From NCBI GenBank assembly GCA_016789785.1, contig JAEUQE010000003.1, positions 36,303 through 100,302 on the forward strand: 64,000 nt of DNA, read 5' to 3'. Under the pieces are notes generated by a model. That model ran no database searches and was not told the DNA's origin. It worked only from the letters and a program-made list of their open reading frames with translations. This document shows, one piece after another, positions 33,945-41,271 of the stretch. This DNA is from Bryobacterales bacterium (GTDB lineage Bacteria; Acidobacteriota; Terriglobia; Bryobacterales; Bryobacteraceae). The translations under genes and the position numbers were made by a program. Every line of letters begins with the position of its first letter. Position 1 is the stretch's first letter.

Positions 33945-34966
33945 CCCAACTCCCCTTTGCGGTAGGCACGCAAGTAGGCCTTGCAGTTGCGGTCGCGCCC
34001 GAGCAACATGTCGACAGCCAACTGGTAGGGGCGTGTGGTCTTGTCGGCGAGGAAGAGTTGATGGAAGTTGTTGGCGACGGGGTCGACAATGCCGCCGTCT
34101 GCACCGGCTTCCACCGCAAGATGAATGAATGCCTCATTGACGAGCTTGCGCACGGGGATTCCAAAGGAAACATTGCTCAAGCCACCGCTGATGTGGATTT
34201 CCGGGCCGTATTTTTCGCGAAGTGTGCGAATCGCATCCAGGCAGTGCAGACCGTACTGGCTGTCGACGGCGATCGGAAAGACGAGGGGATCGATGTAGAT
34301 CTGATGCTTCGCGATGCCTTTCGTGAGCGCGGCATCCACCATGCGGGATGCGTTTGCGACGCGCTCCGCTGCGTCCTGCGGCATGCCTCGCTCGCCTGCG
34401 GCTGTGACCATTACAGCGAGCCCTCGCGACGCCGCAAGATCGAGCGCCTCCATCCGTTCGAGCGACGCGGAGTTCAGCATGGGTGGGCCGCACCTGGCTT
34501 GCGAAGCGGCAATGCCCGCGCGGATGATGTCGAGGTTGGACGAGTCGACCGCTACCGGGACCGATGAGTGTGTTTCCACCATTCGCACCAGCCATTCGAT
34601 CGCTTCGATCTGGTCGTTGAGCTTGAGCGAAATCTCATCGACGTTGAGATCAAGGAAGTCCGAACCTGCTTCGATCTGGCGGTGGATCAGCGCCCTGAGA
34701 TAGCGCAGACCTTCCTCATCGCCCGCCATCGCCTGCCGCACCGCGATCATGACGTGCTTCACCCGGCCTTCCTGATAGTCCTGACGGCTCTTCATCGATT
34801 CAGGGATGACCAAGTGCCGCACCTGACCCTCGGCATCGGTGTATCGCACTGCTTCTTCACCACCAGGCAACTGATCCACAAGCTTGCCCTTCAGCAGAAC
34901 AACTCTCGTGGTGTGGATGTTTTCTCCGATGATGAAGAAGTCGTGATCAAGTCCGGCGGGCTTCAT
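33941..34966 (-). CDS. Methyltetrahydrofolate:corrinoid methyltransferase (MtrH/CmuB/MTII-like)
   Basis: 341 residues forming a pterin-binding TIM barrel. Signatures: FIIGENIHTTRVVL at the start, AGSDFLDLNVDEISLKLNDQ (strand 2 with the pterin-binding Asn/Asp), VPVAVDSSNLDIIRAGI, MLNSASLERMEAL, then YIDPLVFPIAVDSQYG and HISGGLSNVSFGIP. This is the MtrH/AcsE/CmuB class, which moves a methyl group between a corrinoid protein and tetrahydrofolate. In acetogen O-demethylases it is methyltransferase II; in chloromethane utilisation it is CmuB. It is ATGA-coupled to the reductive activator gene upstream and to the PF13769-like gene downstream. Confidence 0.9.
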   Translation of the reverse strand: MKPAGLDHDFFIIGENIHTTRVVLLKGKLVDQLPGGEEAVRYTDAEGQVRHLVIPESMKSRQDYQEGRVKHVMIAVRQAMAGDEEGLRYLRALIHRQIEAGSDFLDLNVDEISLKLNDQIEAIEWLVRMVETHSSVPVAVDSSNLDIIRAGIAASQARCGPPMLNSASLERMEALDLAASRGLAVMVTAAGERGMPQDAAERVANASRMVDAALTKGIAKHQIYIDPLVFPIAVDSQYGLHCLDAIRTLREKYGPEIHISGGLSNVSFGIPVRKLVNEAFIHLAVEAGADGGIVDPVANNFHQLFLADKTTRPYQLAVDMLLGRDRNCKAYLRAYRKGELG

Positions 34967-36561
34967 ACGAGCAGTCCTTTCGGGGCGGGCATTGGTTTGA
35001 ACTGGCAGGCTTCGACGAAGATCTCGAAGAAGTCGGGAGTGGTTTCGAGTTCCACATGTTCGATTTGCGTGACCACACGCTCAATCGCTTCACGCTTCGA
35101 TTGCGAGAGCAGCAACTGGCGCGCGCCTTCGAGTGAGCCATTGCCGATCTTGATGACGCGGTCTTCGGGCACGGGAGCCAGGAAGCCGATCTCCACAGCG
35201 TTTCGAACATCAATGTAGTTTGCGAATCCGCCGGAGAGGTAGAGCTTCGAGATCTGCGCTGGGTCCACACCGAGGGTCCGCATGAGAATGAACTGCCCGC
35301 AGTAGTTGGCGGCCTTCGCTTGTGCGAGGTGACTCGCATCCTGACGCGAGAAGGTGATGCCGTGGTCTGGCGCAATCCGCATCTCGTAGGAACGGTCCTT
35401 GAACACGCCTTTCGGCGTCATGCGATCGTGACGCCGCAGTTCGGCAAGCAGGTCGATCAAGCCGGAGCCGCAGATTCCTTGTGGAGCCTCGCCGCCGATG
35501 ACGTGGTAGCGCCAGCCGTTCGGAGTCCACTCGATGCGCTCGATCGCACCATCTCCGCCGGTCATCCCGAAGCGGATGCCGCCGCCTTCGAACGCAGGCC
35601 CCGCCGGACAAGAGGCCGCAATCAGACGGCCCGCGCGACCCAGCACCACTTCCGTATTCGTGCCGATGTCGACAAGCATCACGGTCTCATGCTGGTTCTC
35701 AATGCCGATGGCGACGAGGTCCGCGGTTGTGTCGGCGCCGACGTGGCTTGCAATCAGCGGCGGCCCGACGACACGGGCTTTCGGATGGGCAAGCAAGCCG
35801 AGTTTGTGCGCGAACTCACTGAGAGCGGTAGTAGTTCGCAGACCGCTGCGGAATTCATGCTCGATCTGTGATTGATAAGGGCGCTGGCCGATGGACTGCA
35901 CATCGATCCCGAAGAAGAGATCGCGCATGGTGGAGTTGCCGGCGATGATGATTTCGTAGATCTGCTGACGATCGGCCCGCAGTGCCTGACAGAAAGCCTT
36001 GATCTCGCTGTTCACTGCGTTGATCGTGACCTTGCGCAACCGCCCGTGATTCGGTCCTCCGTCGTAGCTGATGCGAGTCATCACGTCGCTGCCGCCAAAA
36101 CGTTGCGGATTCTCGATGGCGGCCTGATAGACAGATTCGCCTGTTTCGAGATTGACGAAATCCAGCACAACCGTTGTGGTGCCGAGGTCCACGGCGATGC
36201 CGTACATCTCTCCACGATAAGCGTCGAGAGGCTCGCCGGCATACATCACCGAATCCCCGTGCCGCGTCACTGGAGGATCAATTGCAGCATTTGCGGAGCG
36301 ATTCGCACTGGTAAGGATCTTCGGACGCCGTTGCATGGGCGCGAAGGTCACTGGATCCGTGGAGGGAGTTTCGATTCGGGCCTGGCATGCCAGCCTGTAG
36401 GGGTCTTTCAAGAACGATTCGGCATCCGTGCGCGCACAGAGTTGCTCCGCGCCCGATTTCACCTCGACGACACACTCGTTACATGAGCCTTGCCGGTTGC
36501 AGGAACTGGGAACGTCGATCGACTTCGCGTCGGCAACGTCGAAGAGAGTCAGGCTTCCCAT
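34963..36561 (-). CDS. RACo-type ASKHA reductive activator of the corrinoid protein
   Basis: 532 residues. N-terminal 2Fe-2S ferredoxin-like domain with C21, C27, C30 and C59 (SSCNRQGSCNEC...LAC). The actin-like ATPase core runs from about 120 to 520: YGIAVDLGTTTVVLDFVNLE (phosphate 1), IIAGNSTMRDLFFG, VMLVDIGTNTEVVLGRAG (phosphate 2), ICGSGLIDLLAEL and KLYLSGGFANYIDVRNAVEI. These enzymes use ATP to reduce inactive Co(II) to Co(I) after accidental oxidation. Odd point: the ferredoxin domain starts abruptly at GSLTLFDVADA, without the usual first strand; a stop lies about 15 codons upstream. Its start overlaps the Cys-rich gene. Confidence 0.92.
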   Translation of the reverse strand: MGSLTLFDVADAKSIDVPSSCNRQGSCNECVVEVKSGAEQLCARTDAESFLKDPYRLACQARIETPSTDPVTFAPMQRRPKILTSANRSANAAIDPPVTRHGDSVMYAGEPLDAYRGEMYGIAVDLGTTTVVLDFVNLETGESVYQAAIENPQRFGGSDVMTRISYDGGPNHGRLRKVTINAVNSEIKAFCQALRADRQQIYEIIIAGNSTMRDLFFGIDVQSIGQRPYQSQIEHEFRSGLRTTTALSEFAHKLGLLAHPKARVVGPPLIASHVGADTTADLVAIGIENQHETVMLVDIGTNTEVVLGRAGRLIAASCPAGPAFEGGGIRFGMTGGDGAIERIEWTPNGWRYHVIGGEAPQGICGSGLIDLLAELRRHDRMTPKGVFKDRSYEMRIAPDHGITFSRQDASHLAQAKAANYCGQFILMRTLGVDPAQISKLYLSGGFANYIDVRNAVEIGFLAPVPEDRVIKIGNGSLEGARQLLLSQSKREAIERVVTQIEHVELETTPDFFEIFVEACQFKPMPAPKGLLV

Positions 36562-36788
36562 GCGCTTCGATAGTTGAGTTTGTCGTCGCCCGCGCAGAGG
36601 GGCTTACCATCGGGCGCCGCTGGCTTTCGCTTGTTGCGGCAACCGAAGGAAGCGGTGCATTGATTGTGCCGGTTCTTGTAAGGACAGCGGCCCGTGGACT
36701 GGTGATCCGCATGACGCACCATGCCTTCCATGATCCGGTACAACTCGTCCCTTCGCTCTTGAAACTCGGCTGGATCGATCTTTTCCAT
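36549..36788 (-). CDS. Small four-cysteine protein of the corrinoid operon, function unknown
   Basis: 79 residues, MEKIDPAEFQERRDELYRIM followed by RCPYKNRHNQCTASFGCRNK and GKPLCAGDDKLNYRSAWEA. C35, C44, C50 and C65 could hold a zinc ion or an iron-sulfur cluster; I do not recognise the family. It lies 12 bp after the corrinoid-protein gene and overlaps the activator start by 13 bp, so it is translated with them. That position suits an electron donor or a maturation helper for the Co(II) reductase, but this is inference from context. Its start has no competing upstream choice within the operon. Confidence 0.7.
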   Translation of the reverse strand: MEKIDPAEFQERRDELYRIMEGMVRHADHQSTGRCPYKNRHNQCTASFGCRNKRKPAAPDGKPLCAGDDKLNYRSAWEA

Positions 36789-36800
36789 GGGCGGTTCCCG

Positions 36801-37556
36801 TCAGCGAGTAGCCGGTACGCCGAGCAGTTGCTTCGCTAGAGCCACGCACGCCACTGCGTCTTTGCCATAGCCATCGGCGCCCATATCGTCAGCGAAGTCT
36901 TGTGTGACGGGCGCGCCGCCAACCATGATCTTGACGTTGTCGCGCAGGTCGGCATCAATGAAGGCTTCAATGGTCTTGCCCATGTTCGGCATGGTCGTGG
37001 TGAGAAGCGCGGACATGCCCACGAGAGACGCATTGTGTTCTTCCACTGCGTCAATGAATTTGTCCGCGGGAGTGTCGACGCCAAGATCAATCACTTCGAA
37101 GCCCGCGCCGCGCAGCAGCATGATGCACAGGTTCTTGCCGATGTCGTGGAGGTCGCCTTTCACGGTGCCCATGATCACTTTGCCCACCGGCTCAATGCCT
37201 GATGCGGAGAGAATCGGCTCAATGTGCGCCATTCCCGCCTTCATGGCACGGGCGCATGAGAGCACTTCGGGAACGAAGATGAAGTTCTCGCGGAACTTGA
37301 TTCCCACCAGACCCATGCCCGAAATCAAGCCGTAGTCCATCACCTCGAGCGCCCCGATTCCGGCATCCAGGGCTTCTCTCGTAAGCCGGCCTACGGTGTC
37401 GTTATCGCCGTCGATGAGCGCCGCGGAGATGGCTTGCATGCGCTCACTCGCCTTCGCGAACAGATTGATCAGGCGGTCGCGCTCCTCGGGCCTGAGGATG
37501 AACTCTTCAATCTCCTGACGGATGAACTCGTTTTGAACGTCACTCAATTCGGCCAT
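36801..37556 (-). CDS. Corrinoid (B12-binding) methyl carrier protein
   Basis: 251 residues, MtbC/MtaC/MetH-like. The helical cap is about 25-115 (FAKASERMQAISAALIDGDN...GMGLVGIKFRENFIFVPEVL). The Rossmann-like cobalamin domain is about 125-250, with the base-off/His-on signature DLHDIG (D135, H137, G140), then the S/T loop MSALLTTTM (181-189) and MVGGAPVT (211-218). H137 ligates cobalt from below while the dimethylbenzimidazole tail is bound in the GG pocket. It carries the methyl group between the two methyltransferases. It lies 4 bp after the UroD-type gene. Length and layout are normal for three-component methyltransferase systems. Confidence 0.95.
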   Translation of the reverse strand: MAELSDVQNEFIRQEIEEFILRPEERDRLINLFAKASERMQAISAALIDGDNDTVGRLTREALDAGIGALEVMDYGLISGMGLVGIKFRENFIFVPEVLSCARAMKAGMAHIEPILSASGIEPVGKVIMGTVKGDLHDIGKNLCIMLLRGAGFEVIDLGVDTPADKFIDAVEEHNASLVGMSALLTTTMPNMGKTIEAFIDADLRDNVKIMVGGAPVTQDFADDMGADGYGKDAVACVALAKQLLGVPATR

Positions 37557-37560
37557 GATG

Positions 37561-38604
37561 CTAGTTCCTCTGCGCGTGTTCGTGATGCCAGTCCTTGACG
37601 GCTTTGGGGATCTCTTTCAGGTTTTCGATGGTGGTTTGCAGCGGGATTGCACATTCGGGTCCGACGAGTTGAACGCCTGCTTCGAGATTCGCGTACACTT
37701 CGCGGCGCACATCTTCGGGCGACTTGGAGAACAGCGTCTCAGGGTTGTTGATGTTTCCGACCAGCGAGATCTTGCCACCAACTGCCGCCACCGACTCCGC
37801 TGGCGTGTTCTTCGAATCGAAGTGAAACGCGGCCATCCCGGTTTCCGCGATGTAGGGCATGCGATCGACCGTGCGTCCGCAGATGTGGAGAATCAGAGGC
37901 GCCGGAATGCTTTCGGAAAACTCGTGATGCATGTCCTTCAAGTAACGCGCGTAGTATTCGGCGCTCACCAGATCGCCGGTGGCGTGGTCGGGCAGCGTGA
38001 GAGCGTCGGCGCCCGCTTCCATCTGCGCGAGTCCGAATTCGATGGTGACCTTCTTCAGTTGATCGAGGCAGTACTTGGTGTCGCTTGGCGAGTCGAGCGA
38101 CATGAGGAGGAACGTCTCCACGCCGAAGGTATGGTAGCCGAGTGACCACGGACCCATGGTCTTGCCGACGATGGCGACTTCGTTGCCGAACTCGCGGCGC
38201 AGAATGCGGATGGCTTCGAGCACGCACTGCGCGTCAGGATGCTGCATCCAATCTTGCGAGACAACGATATCAGCGGGCTTCAGATAGATCGGCTCACGCA
38301 TCCGCACGGTGGGCCAGTTGTCTTTCTGCTCCCACTGCATCTTGCACCCAAGGGCGGATGACTCCTGAATGATGGAGAACACCGGCATGATGGAATCGAA
38401 GCCGAGTTCGGTGTAGCTGGTGGCGGCAAGCTTCGCCATCAGTTCCGGTTTTCGATTTGCATCGGGGAACGGGGCATCGGCAAGATCCATCAGTTCCACC
38501 GTTGCCACGGAGGTCGGATTGCAGACGGGTGTGCGGTCGACAGGTTCGCGCCGTAGAGCGGCGAGCACCCGTTGTCTCGAAGTCATGGAAGGAACTTGTG
38601 CCAT
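37561..38604 (-). CDS. UroD/MtaA/CmuA-type corrinoid methyltransferase
   Basis: 347 residues from the ATG at 38604, supported by a GAGGAG ribosome site just upstream; an in-frame start at 38625 would overlap the preceding gene. The uroporphyrinogen-decarboxylase-like barrel has the methyltransferase zinc set, H240-x-C242 (LILHICGRT) and C319 (VGPECAIP), instead of haem-biosynthesis residues. Motifs DRTPVCNP, GFDSIMPVF, KTMGPWSLGYHTFG and GADALTLPDHATGD fit MtaA/CmuA/vanillate-MTI relatives. Zinc activates a thiol, halide, ether or amine-type methyl acceptor or donor. As the only substrate-type methyltransferase in the operon it probably takes the methyl group from the growth substrate and gives it to the corrinoid protein. 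Confidence 0.9.
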   Translation of the reverse strand: MAQVPSMTSRQRVLAALRREPVDRTPVCNPTSVATVELMDLADAPFPDANRKPELMAKLAATSYTELGFDSIMPVFSIIQESSALGCKMQWEQKDNWPTVRMREPIYLKPADIVVSQDWMQHPDAQCVLEAIRILRREFGNEVAIVGKTMGPWSLGYHTFGVETFLLMSLDSPSDTKYCLDQLKKVTIEFGLAQMEAGADALTLPDHATGDLVSAEYYARYLKDMHHEFSESIPAPLILHICGRTVDRMPYIAETGMAAFHFDSKNTPAESVAAVGGKISLVGNINNPETLFSKSPEDVRREVYANLEAGVQLVGPECAIPLQTTIENLKEIPKAVKDWHHEHAQRN

Positions 38605-38611
38605 GCTCTCC

Positions 38612-39217
38612 TCACTTCTGCGCACTTGGCGCGACCAGCATGCCTTTGGAAGCGGCGGCCTCTTCTTCGCGAATCACCTGGCGGACATTGAGAGCGCGCG
38701 GGAGAAGCAGGCCGATGAGTTCGTCGTGCGCCGATTGGCAGGGGAAGGTGAATTCCGCCGAGCCAGCGGGCCCCGGAATGACTTCGGCCAGCTTACGGAA
38801 ACCGTTAACGACGGCGTCGACCCGGGCGCTATCCGTGCCAGCCACACGGTAGAGGCCGCCGCCGAGGGAGGCGACCGTGATCTCGTTTCCTGACTTCTTG
38901 TCGATGATCGACATCGGTCTCGGCATCAGATCCGCGCCGTTGGGAAGCTTGCACGCTTCCAGAAAGAGCCGCCTGGTGGCGATTGGATGAGCATCGCCGC
39001 AGGAATAGGACAGAAGGCCGCCGTTCAGATCCATTCCGCCCAGCACGGTCATTGCGCGCGCGACGAAATCGAGCCGTTCGGCGGCGCTGGCGCTGTGGGA
39101 ATAGGTGTGGATCAGATACTGGTTCTGCTGACGGTACAGGCCAATGGTGATGTCCCCGCAGTGCGGGTCCATGGAAACAAGTTCGATTCTCCGGCCAATG
39201 TCTTGGGTAAGTGCCAT
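38612..39217 (-). CDS. Unknown protein, first gene of the corrinoid operon
   Basis: 201 residues from the ATG at 39217. I do not recognise the family. Visible features are three Cys/His clusters (MDPHCGDIT around 16-24, YSCGDAHPIATRR 71-83, FPCQSAHDELIGLLL 158-172), mixed alpha/beta content and no signal peptide or membrane helix. The repeated Cys-(x)-(x)-Asp/His patterns could bind metal. It is first in the operon, 7 bp ahead of the methyltransferase, divergent from a GntR gene with a clear operator between. Being first suggests a core role such as substrate-specific chemistry or corrinoid handling, but nothing in the sequence proves it. Confidence 0.75.
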   Translation of the reverse strand: MALTQDIGRRIELVSMDPHCGDITIGLYRQQNQYLIHTYSHSASAAERLDFVARAMTVLGGMDLNGGLLSYSCGDAHPIATRRLFLEACKLPNGADLMPRPMSIIDKKSGNEITVASLGGGLYRVAGTDSARVDAVVNGFRKLAEVIPGPAGSAEFTFPCQSAHDELIGLLLPRALNVRQVIREEEAAASKGMLVAPSAQK

Positions 39218-39236
39218 GAGGCTTGACACCTGTCTA

Positions 39237-39249
39237 CTTGTCTGACAAG
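39237..39249. promoter_or_regulatory. FadR-type operator between GntR gene and corrinoid operon
   Basis: CTTGTCTGACAAG is a perfect 13-bp palindrome about a central T and fits the FadR-type consensus TnGTnnnACnA exactly. It sits in the 54-bp gap between divergent starts (39217 minus, 39272 plus), so one regulator dimer could control both directions. Confidence 0.75.
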
Positions 39250-39271
39250 CTGATCTTCAGTCTAGTCTACA

Positions 39272-39988
39272 ATGATTGACGGAATCAAGCCTCTGGCGCG
39301 CACGTCGCTCTCCGATGGAATCGTGGAGCAGCTCACCGTACTGATAGCGAGGGGCACGTTGAAGCCGGGTGAACGAATGCCATCGGAGAAGCTGCTCTGC
39401 GAGCAGTTCGGAGTGGGCCGCACGTCGGTTCGCGAAGCGCTGAAGTCGCTCGCCGCGATGGGCCTGATCGAATCGCAGGCCGGTGAGGGCCATTTCGTGG
39501 CGACCGATGGGAGCCGTGCGGTGGACCGGGCTCTGCAGGTAGGGATGCTGCTGGACGCGACGAAGGTCCGGGAGCTGATCGAGACGAGGCTAATGTTGGA
39601 ATCGGAGGCGGCGGCGCTGGCGGCGCGGCGCGCGACCAAGGAGCACGTTGCTGCCATCGAGCGCCAGTTGGAAGCGATGGAGCAGGCTGGTGAGGACTAC
39701 GCGCAGTATCTGGAAGCGGACTTGCGCTTTCATCTGGCGATTGCCGCGGCTTCCCAGAACTCGATTCTCGCGAACCTGCTGGCGAGCATTCGCGGCTACC
39801 TGCAAAGCTGGGTTCACGAAGCACTTCGACGGGGCACGCGCAGGCGCGCGGAGGGTTCGATTGCGGAACATCGCCGCATTGCCGACGCCATCCGAAAGAA
39901 GAAGCCAAAGGCTGCGAGGCAGGCGATGACGGACCACATTCTTTCGAGCAGCGCGGATCTGGAAAAGACGGCCCGCGCCGCGTCGTAG
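39272..39988 (+). CDS. GntR-family regulator (FadR/FCD subfamily) of the corrinoid operon
   Basis: 238 residues. Winged helix at about 12-75 (GIVEQLTVLIARGTLKPGER, MPSEKLLCEQFGVGRTSVRE, ALKSLAAMGLIESQAGEGHF) and an FCD domain with ligand or metal residues in DLRFHLAIAAASQN and IAEHRRIADAI. FCD members sense small organic acids or aromatics. It is divergent from the corrinoid methyl-transfer operon and faces a perfect palindrome at 39237-39249, so it is the probable repressor of that operon. If the ligand is an aromatic acid such as vanillate it would support an O-demethylase role. This is an inference, not visible in the sequence. Confidence 0.93.
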   Translation: MIDGIKPLARTSLSDGIVEQLTVLIARGTLKPGERMPSEKLLCEQFGVGRTSVREALKSLAAMGLIESQAGEGHFVATDGSRAVDRALQVGMLLDATKVRELIETRLMLESEAAALAARRATKEHVAAIERQLEAMEQAGEDYAQYLEADLRFHLAIAAASQNSILANLLASIRGYLQSWVHEALRRGTRRRAEGSIAEHRRIADAIRKKKPKAARQAMTDHILSSSADLEKTARAAS

Positions 39989-40077
39989 CCCGCGCGTTTC
40001 AGAAGTTCCGTCGTGTATTCTCTCCCGAGCCCGCATCCGCAACTGGTCGTGGTCCAGGTGCCTGCTTCAGAGGGGAC

Positions 40078-40274
40078 GCGGCAGACTGAAGTCTGCGCTA
40101 CCGTGCAGGCATCGTTGAATGCCTCAGAATGCAGAACCTCCGTGGCCGACTGAGAGCCGGCAGATGCTTCCCCCTGAGAGGGGAAGTATGGGATGCTGCG
40201 TGCAGGGATCTGCGCCTGCCCAGAGGCGTCCCCTGGAGAGCGGACGCGGCAGACCTGGGGGTCTGCGCTACCGT
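40078..40274 (-). repeat. Tandem solo ends of the dispersed palindromic element
   Basis: GCGGCAGACTGAAGTCTGCG followed by CTACCGT at 40078-40104, and GCGGCAGACCTGGGGGTCTG followed by CGCTACCGT at 40246-40274, both matching the inverted left end of the element. The flanks are also shared (CAGAATGCAGAA/CAGAATGTAGAA, 171 bp apart), so an end-bearing unit of about 170 bp is tandemly duplicated. No gene lies in 39989-40329. Confidence 0.7.
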
Positions 40275-40329
40275 GTGCGCGCCGTTGGAACGCCGCAGAA
40301 TGTAGAAAACTCCAGGTGCCGGCTGAGAG

Positions 40330-41175
40330 CTACTCCACAATCGTGCAGGGGTTCGAAAGTTCGCCGATGCCCTGGATGGAGATCGAGCAAACATCGCCTG
40401 GCTGCAACGCCGCATCTTCTTTCACGATGATTCCCGTGCCCGTGCACAGCACCGATCCCGAAGGCACTTGATTCGCACGATAGAGGTACTCGATCAGCGT
40501 CTCCACCTTGCGATGGAGCTTCGCTGTGGAGGTGCTGCCGGAGAAGATGGTGGTGTCGCCGCGCTTGATGGTGCAGGTGACTTCCAGGTCATACGGGTTG
40601 CCGATTTCATCGGGGGTGACGATCACCGGACCGAGCGCGCAGCATGCCGTATAGACCTTCGACTGGGGTAGATAGAGCGGATTCTCGCGTTCGATATCCC
40701 AAGCCGATACGTCGTTGGCGGCGGTATAGCCGATGATGGAGCCCTTCTGTCCAAGCACGACGGCCATCTCCGGCTCGGGCGCGGTGAACTTCGAATCGGC
40801 GCGGATTCCGATTGGTTTGTTCGGTCCCACGCAAACACGCGCGGTGCCTTTGAAGAAGATCTCGGGACGCGGCTCGCGATAGACGTAGGCATAGAAGCCC
40901 TCGCGCGTGCCATGTTCGGCATCGCGAAAGCTTGCACTGGTTTCGTAGGTGCAACCGCAGGCCCACACTTCGCGGGGATGAACAGGGATGATGGGAGGAA
41001 TGGACTCGCCATGCGATGCTGCGCGCCGCGCCGCCAGTTCGGTGAGCGGAATCCCTTCCTTGTCGGAGCGCTCAATCAACCCTTGGAGCGTGTAGCCCGG
41101 AATTGGGCGAGCCAAACCCTTTTCAAATACCGCGGCAGTGATCTCGTTGTTCCAGCGGATCTGTCCCAGTCTCAT
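40330..41175 (-). CDS. FAH-superfamily dehydratase, 2-keto-3-deoxy-pentonate type
   Basis: 281 residues from the ATG at 41175 (MRLGQIRWNNEITAAVFEKG), where the family usually starts; an ATG at 41205 would add ten residues. Fumarylacetoacetase-fold metal ligands are in FTAPEPEMAVVL and YTAANDVSAWD. The run ENPLYLPQSKVYTACCALGP and VIVTPDEI closely recalls archaeal 2-keto-3-deoxy-arabinonate dehydratase, which removes water to give alpha-ketoglutarate semialdehyde. The next gene upstream encodes alpha-ketoglutarate semialdehyde dehydrogenase, the following step, which strongly supports the assignment. The recalled resemblance comes from memory of the family rather than a search. Confidence 0.82.
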   Translation of the reverse strand: MRLGQIRWNNEITAAVFEKGLARPIPGYTLQGLIERSDKEGIPLTELAARRAASHGESIPPIIPVHPREVWACGCTYETSASFRDAEHGTREGFYAYVYREPRPEIFFKGTARVCVGPNKPIGIRADSKFTAPEPEMAVVLGQKGSIIGYTAANDVSAWDIERENPLYLPQSKVYTACCALGPVIVTPDEIGNPYDLEVTCTIKRGDTTIFSGSTSTAKLHRKVETLIEYLYRANQVPSGSVLCTGTGIIVKEDAALQPGDVCSISIQGIGELSNPCTIVE

Positions 41176-41237
41176 TTCGGTCGTGTTCTTCTTTCTATTC
41201 GCCATTCGCAATCAGGCGAGCATTCTCGCGGACGTGC

Positions 41238-41259
41238 CGGGCCTTCCGGAGAAGGCCCG
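41238..41259. terminator. Hairpin between dehydrogenase and dehydratase genes
   Basis: GGGCCTTC/GAAGGCCC with a 4-nt loop, extended by one C-G pair. Between two co-directional genes and without a T tract, so it may be an attenuator or an mRNA-processing or stability element rather than a full terminator. Confidence 0.45.
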
Positions 41260-41271
41260 CGGTATTCGAAA

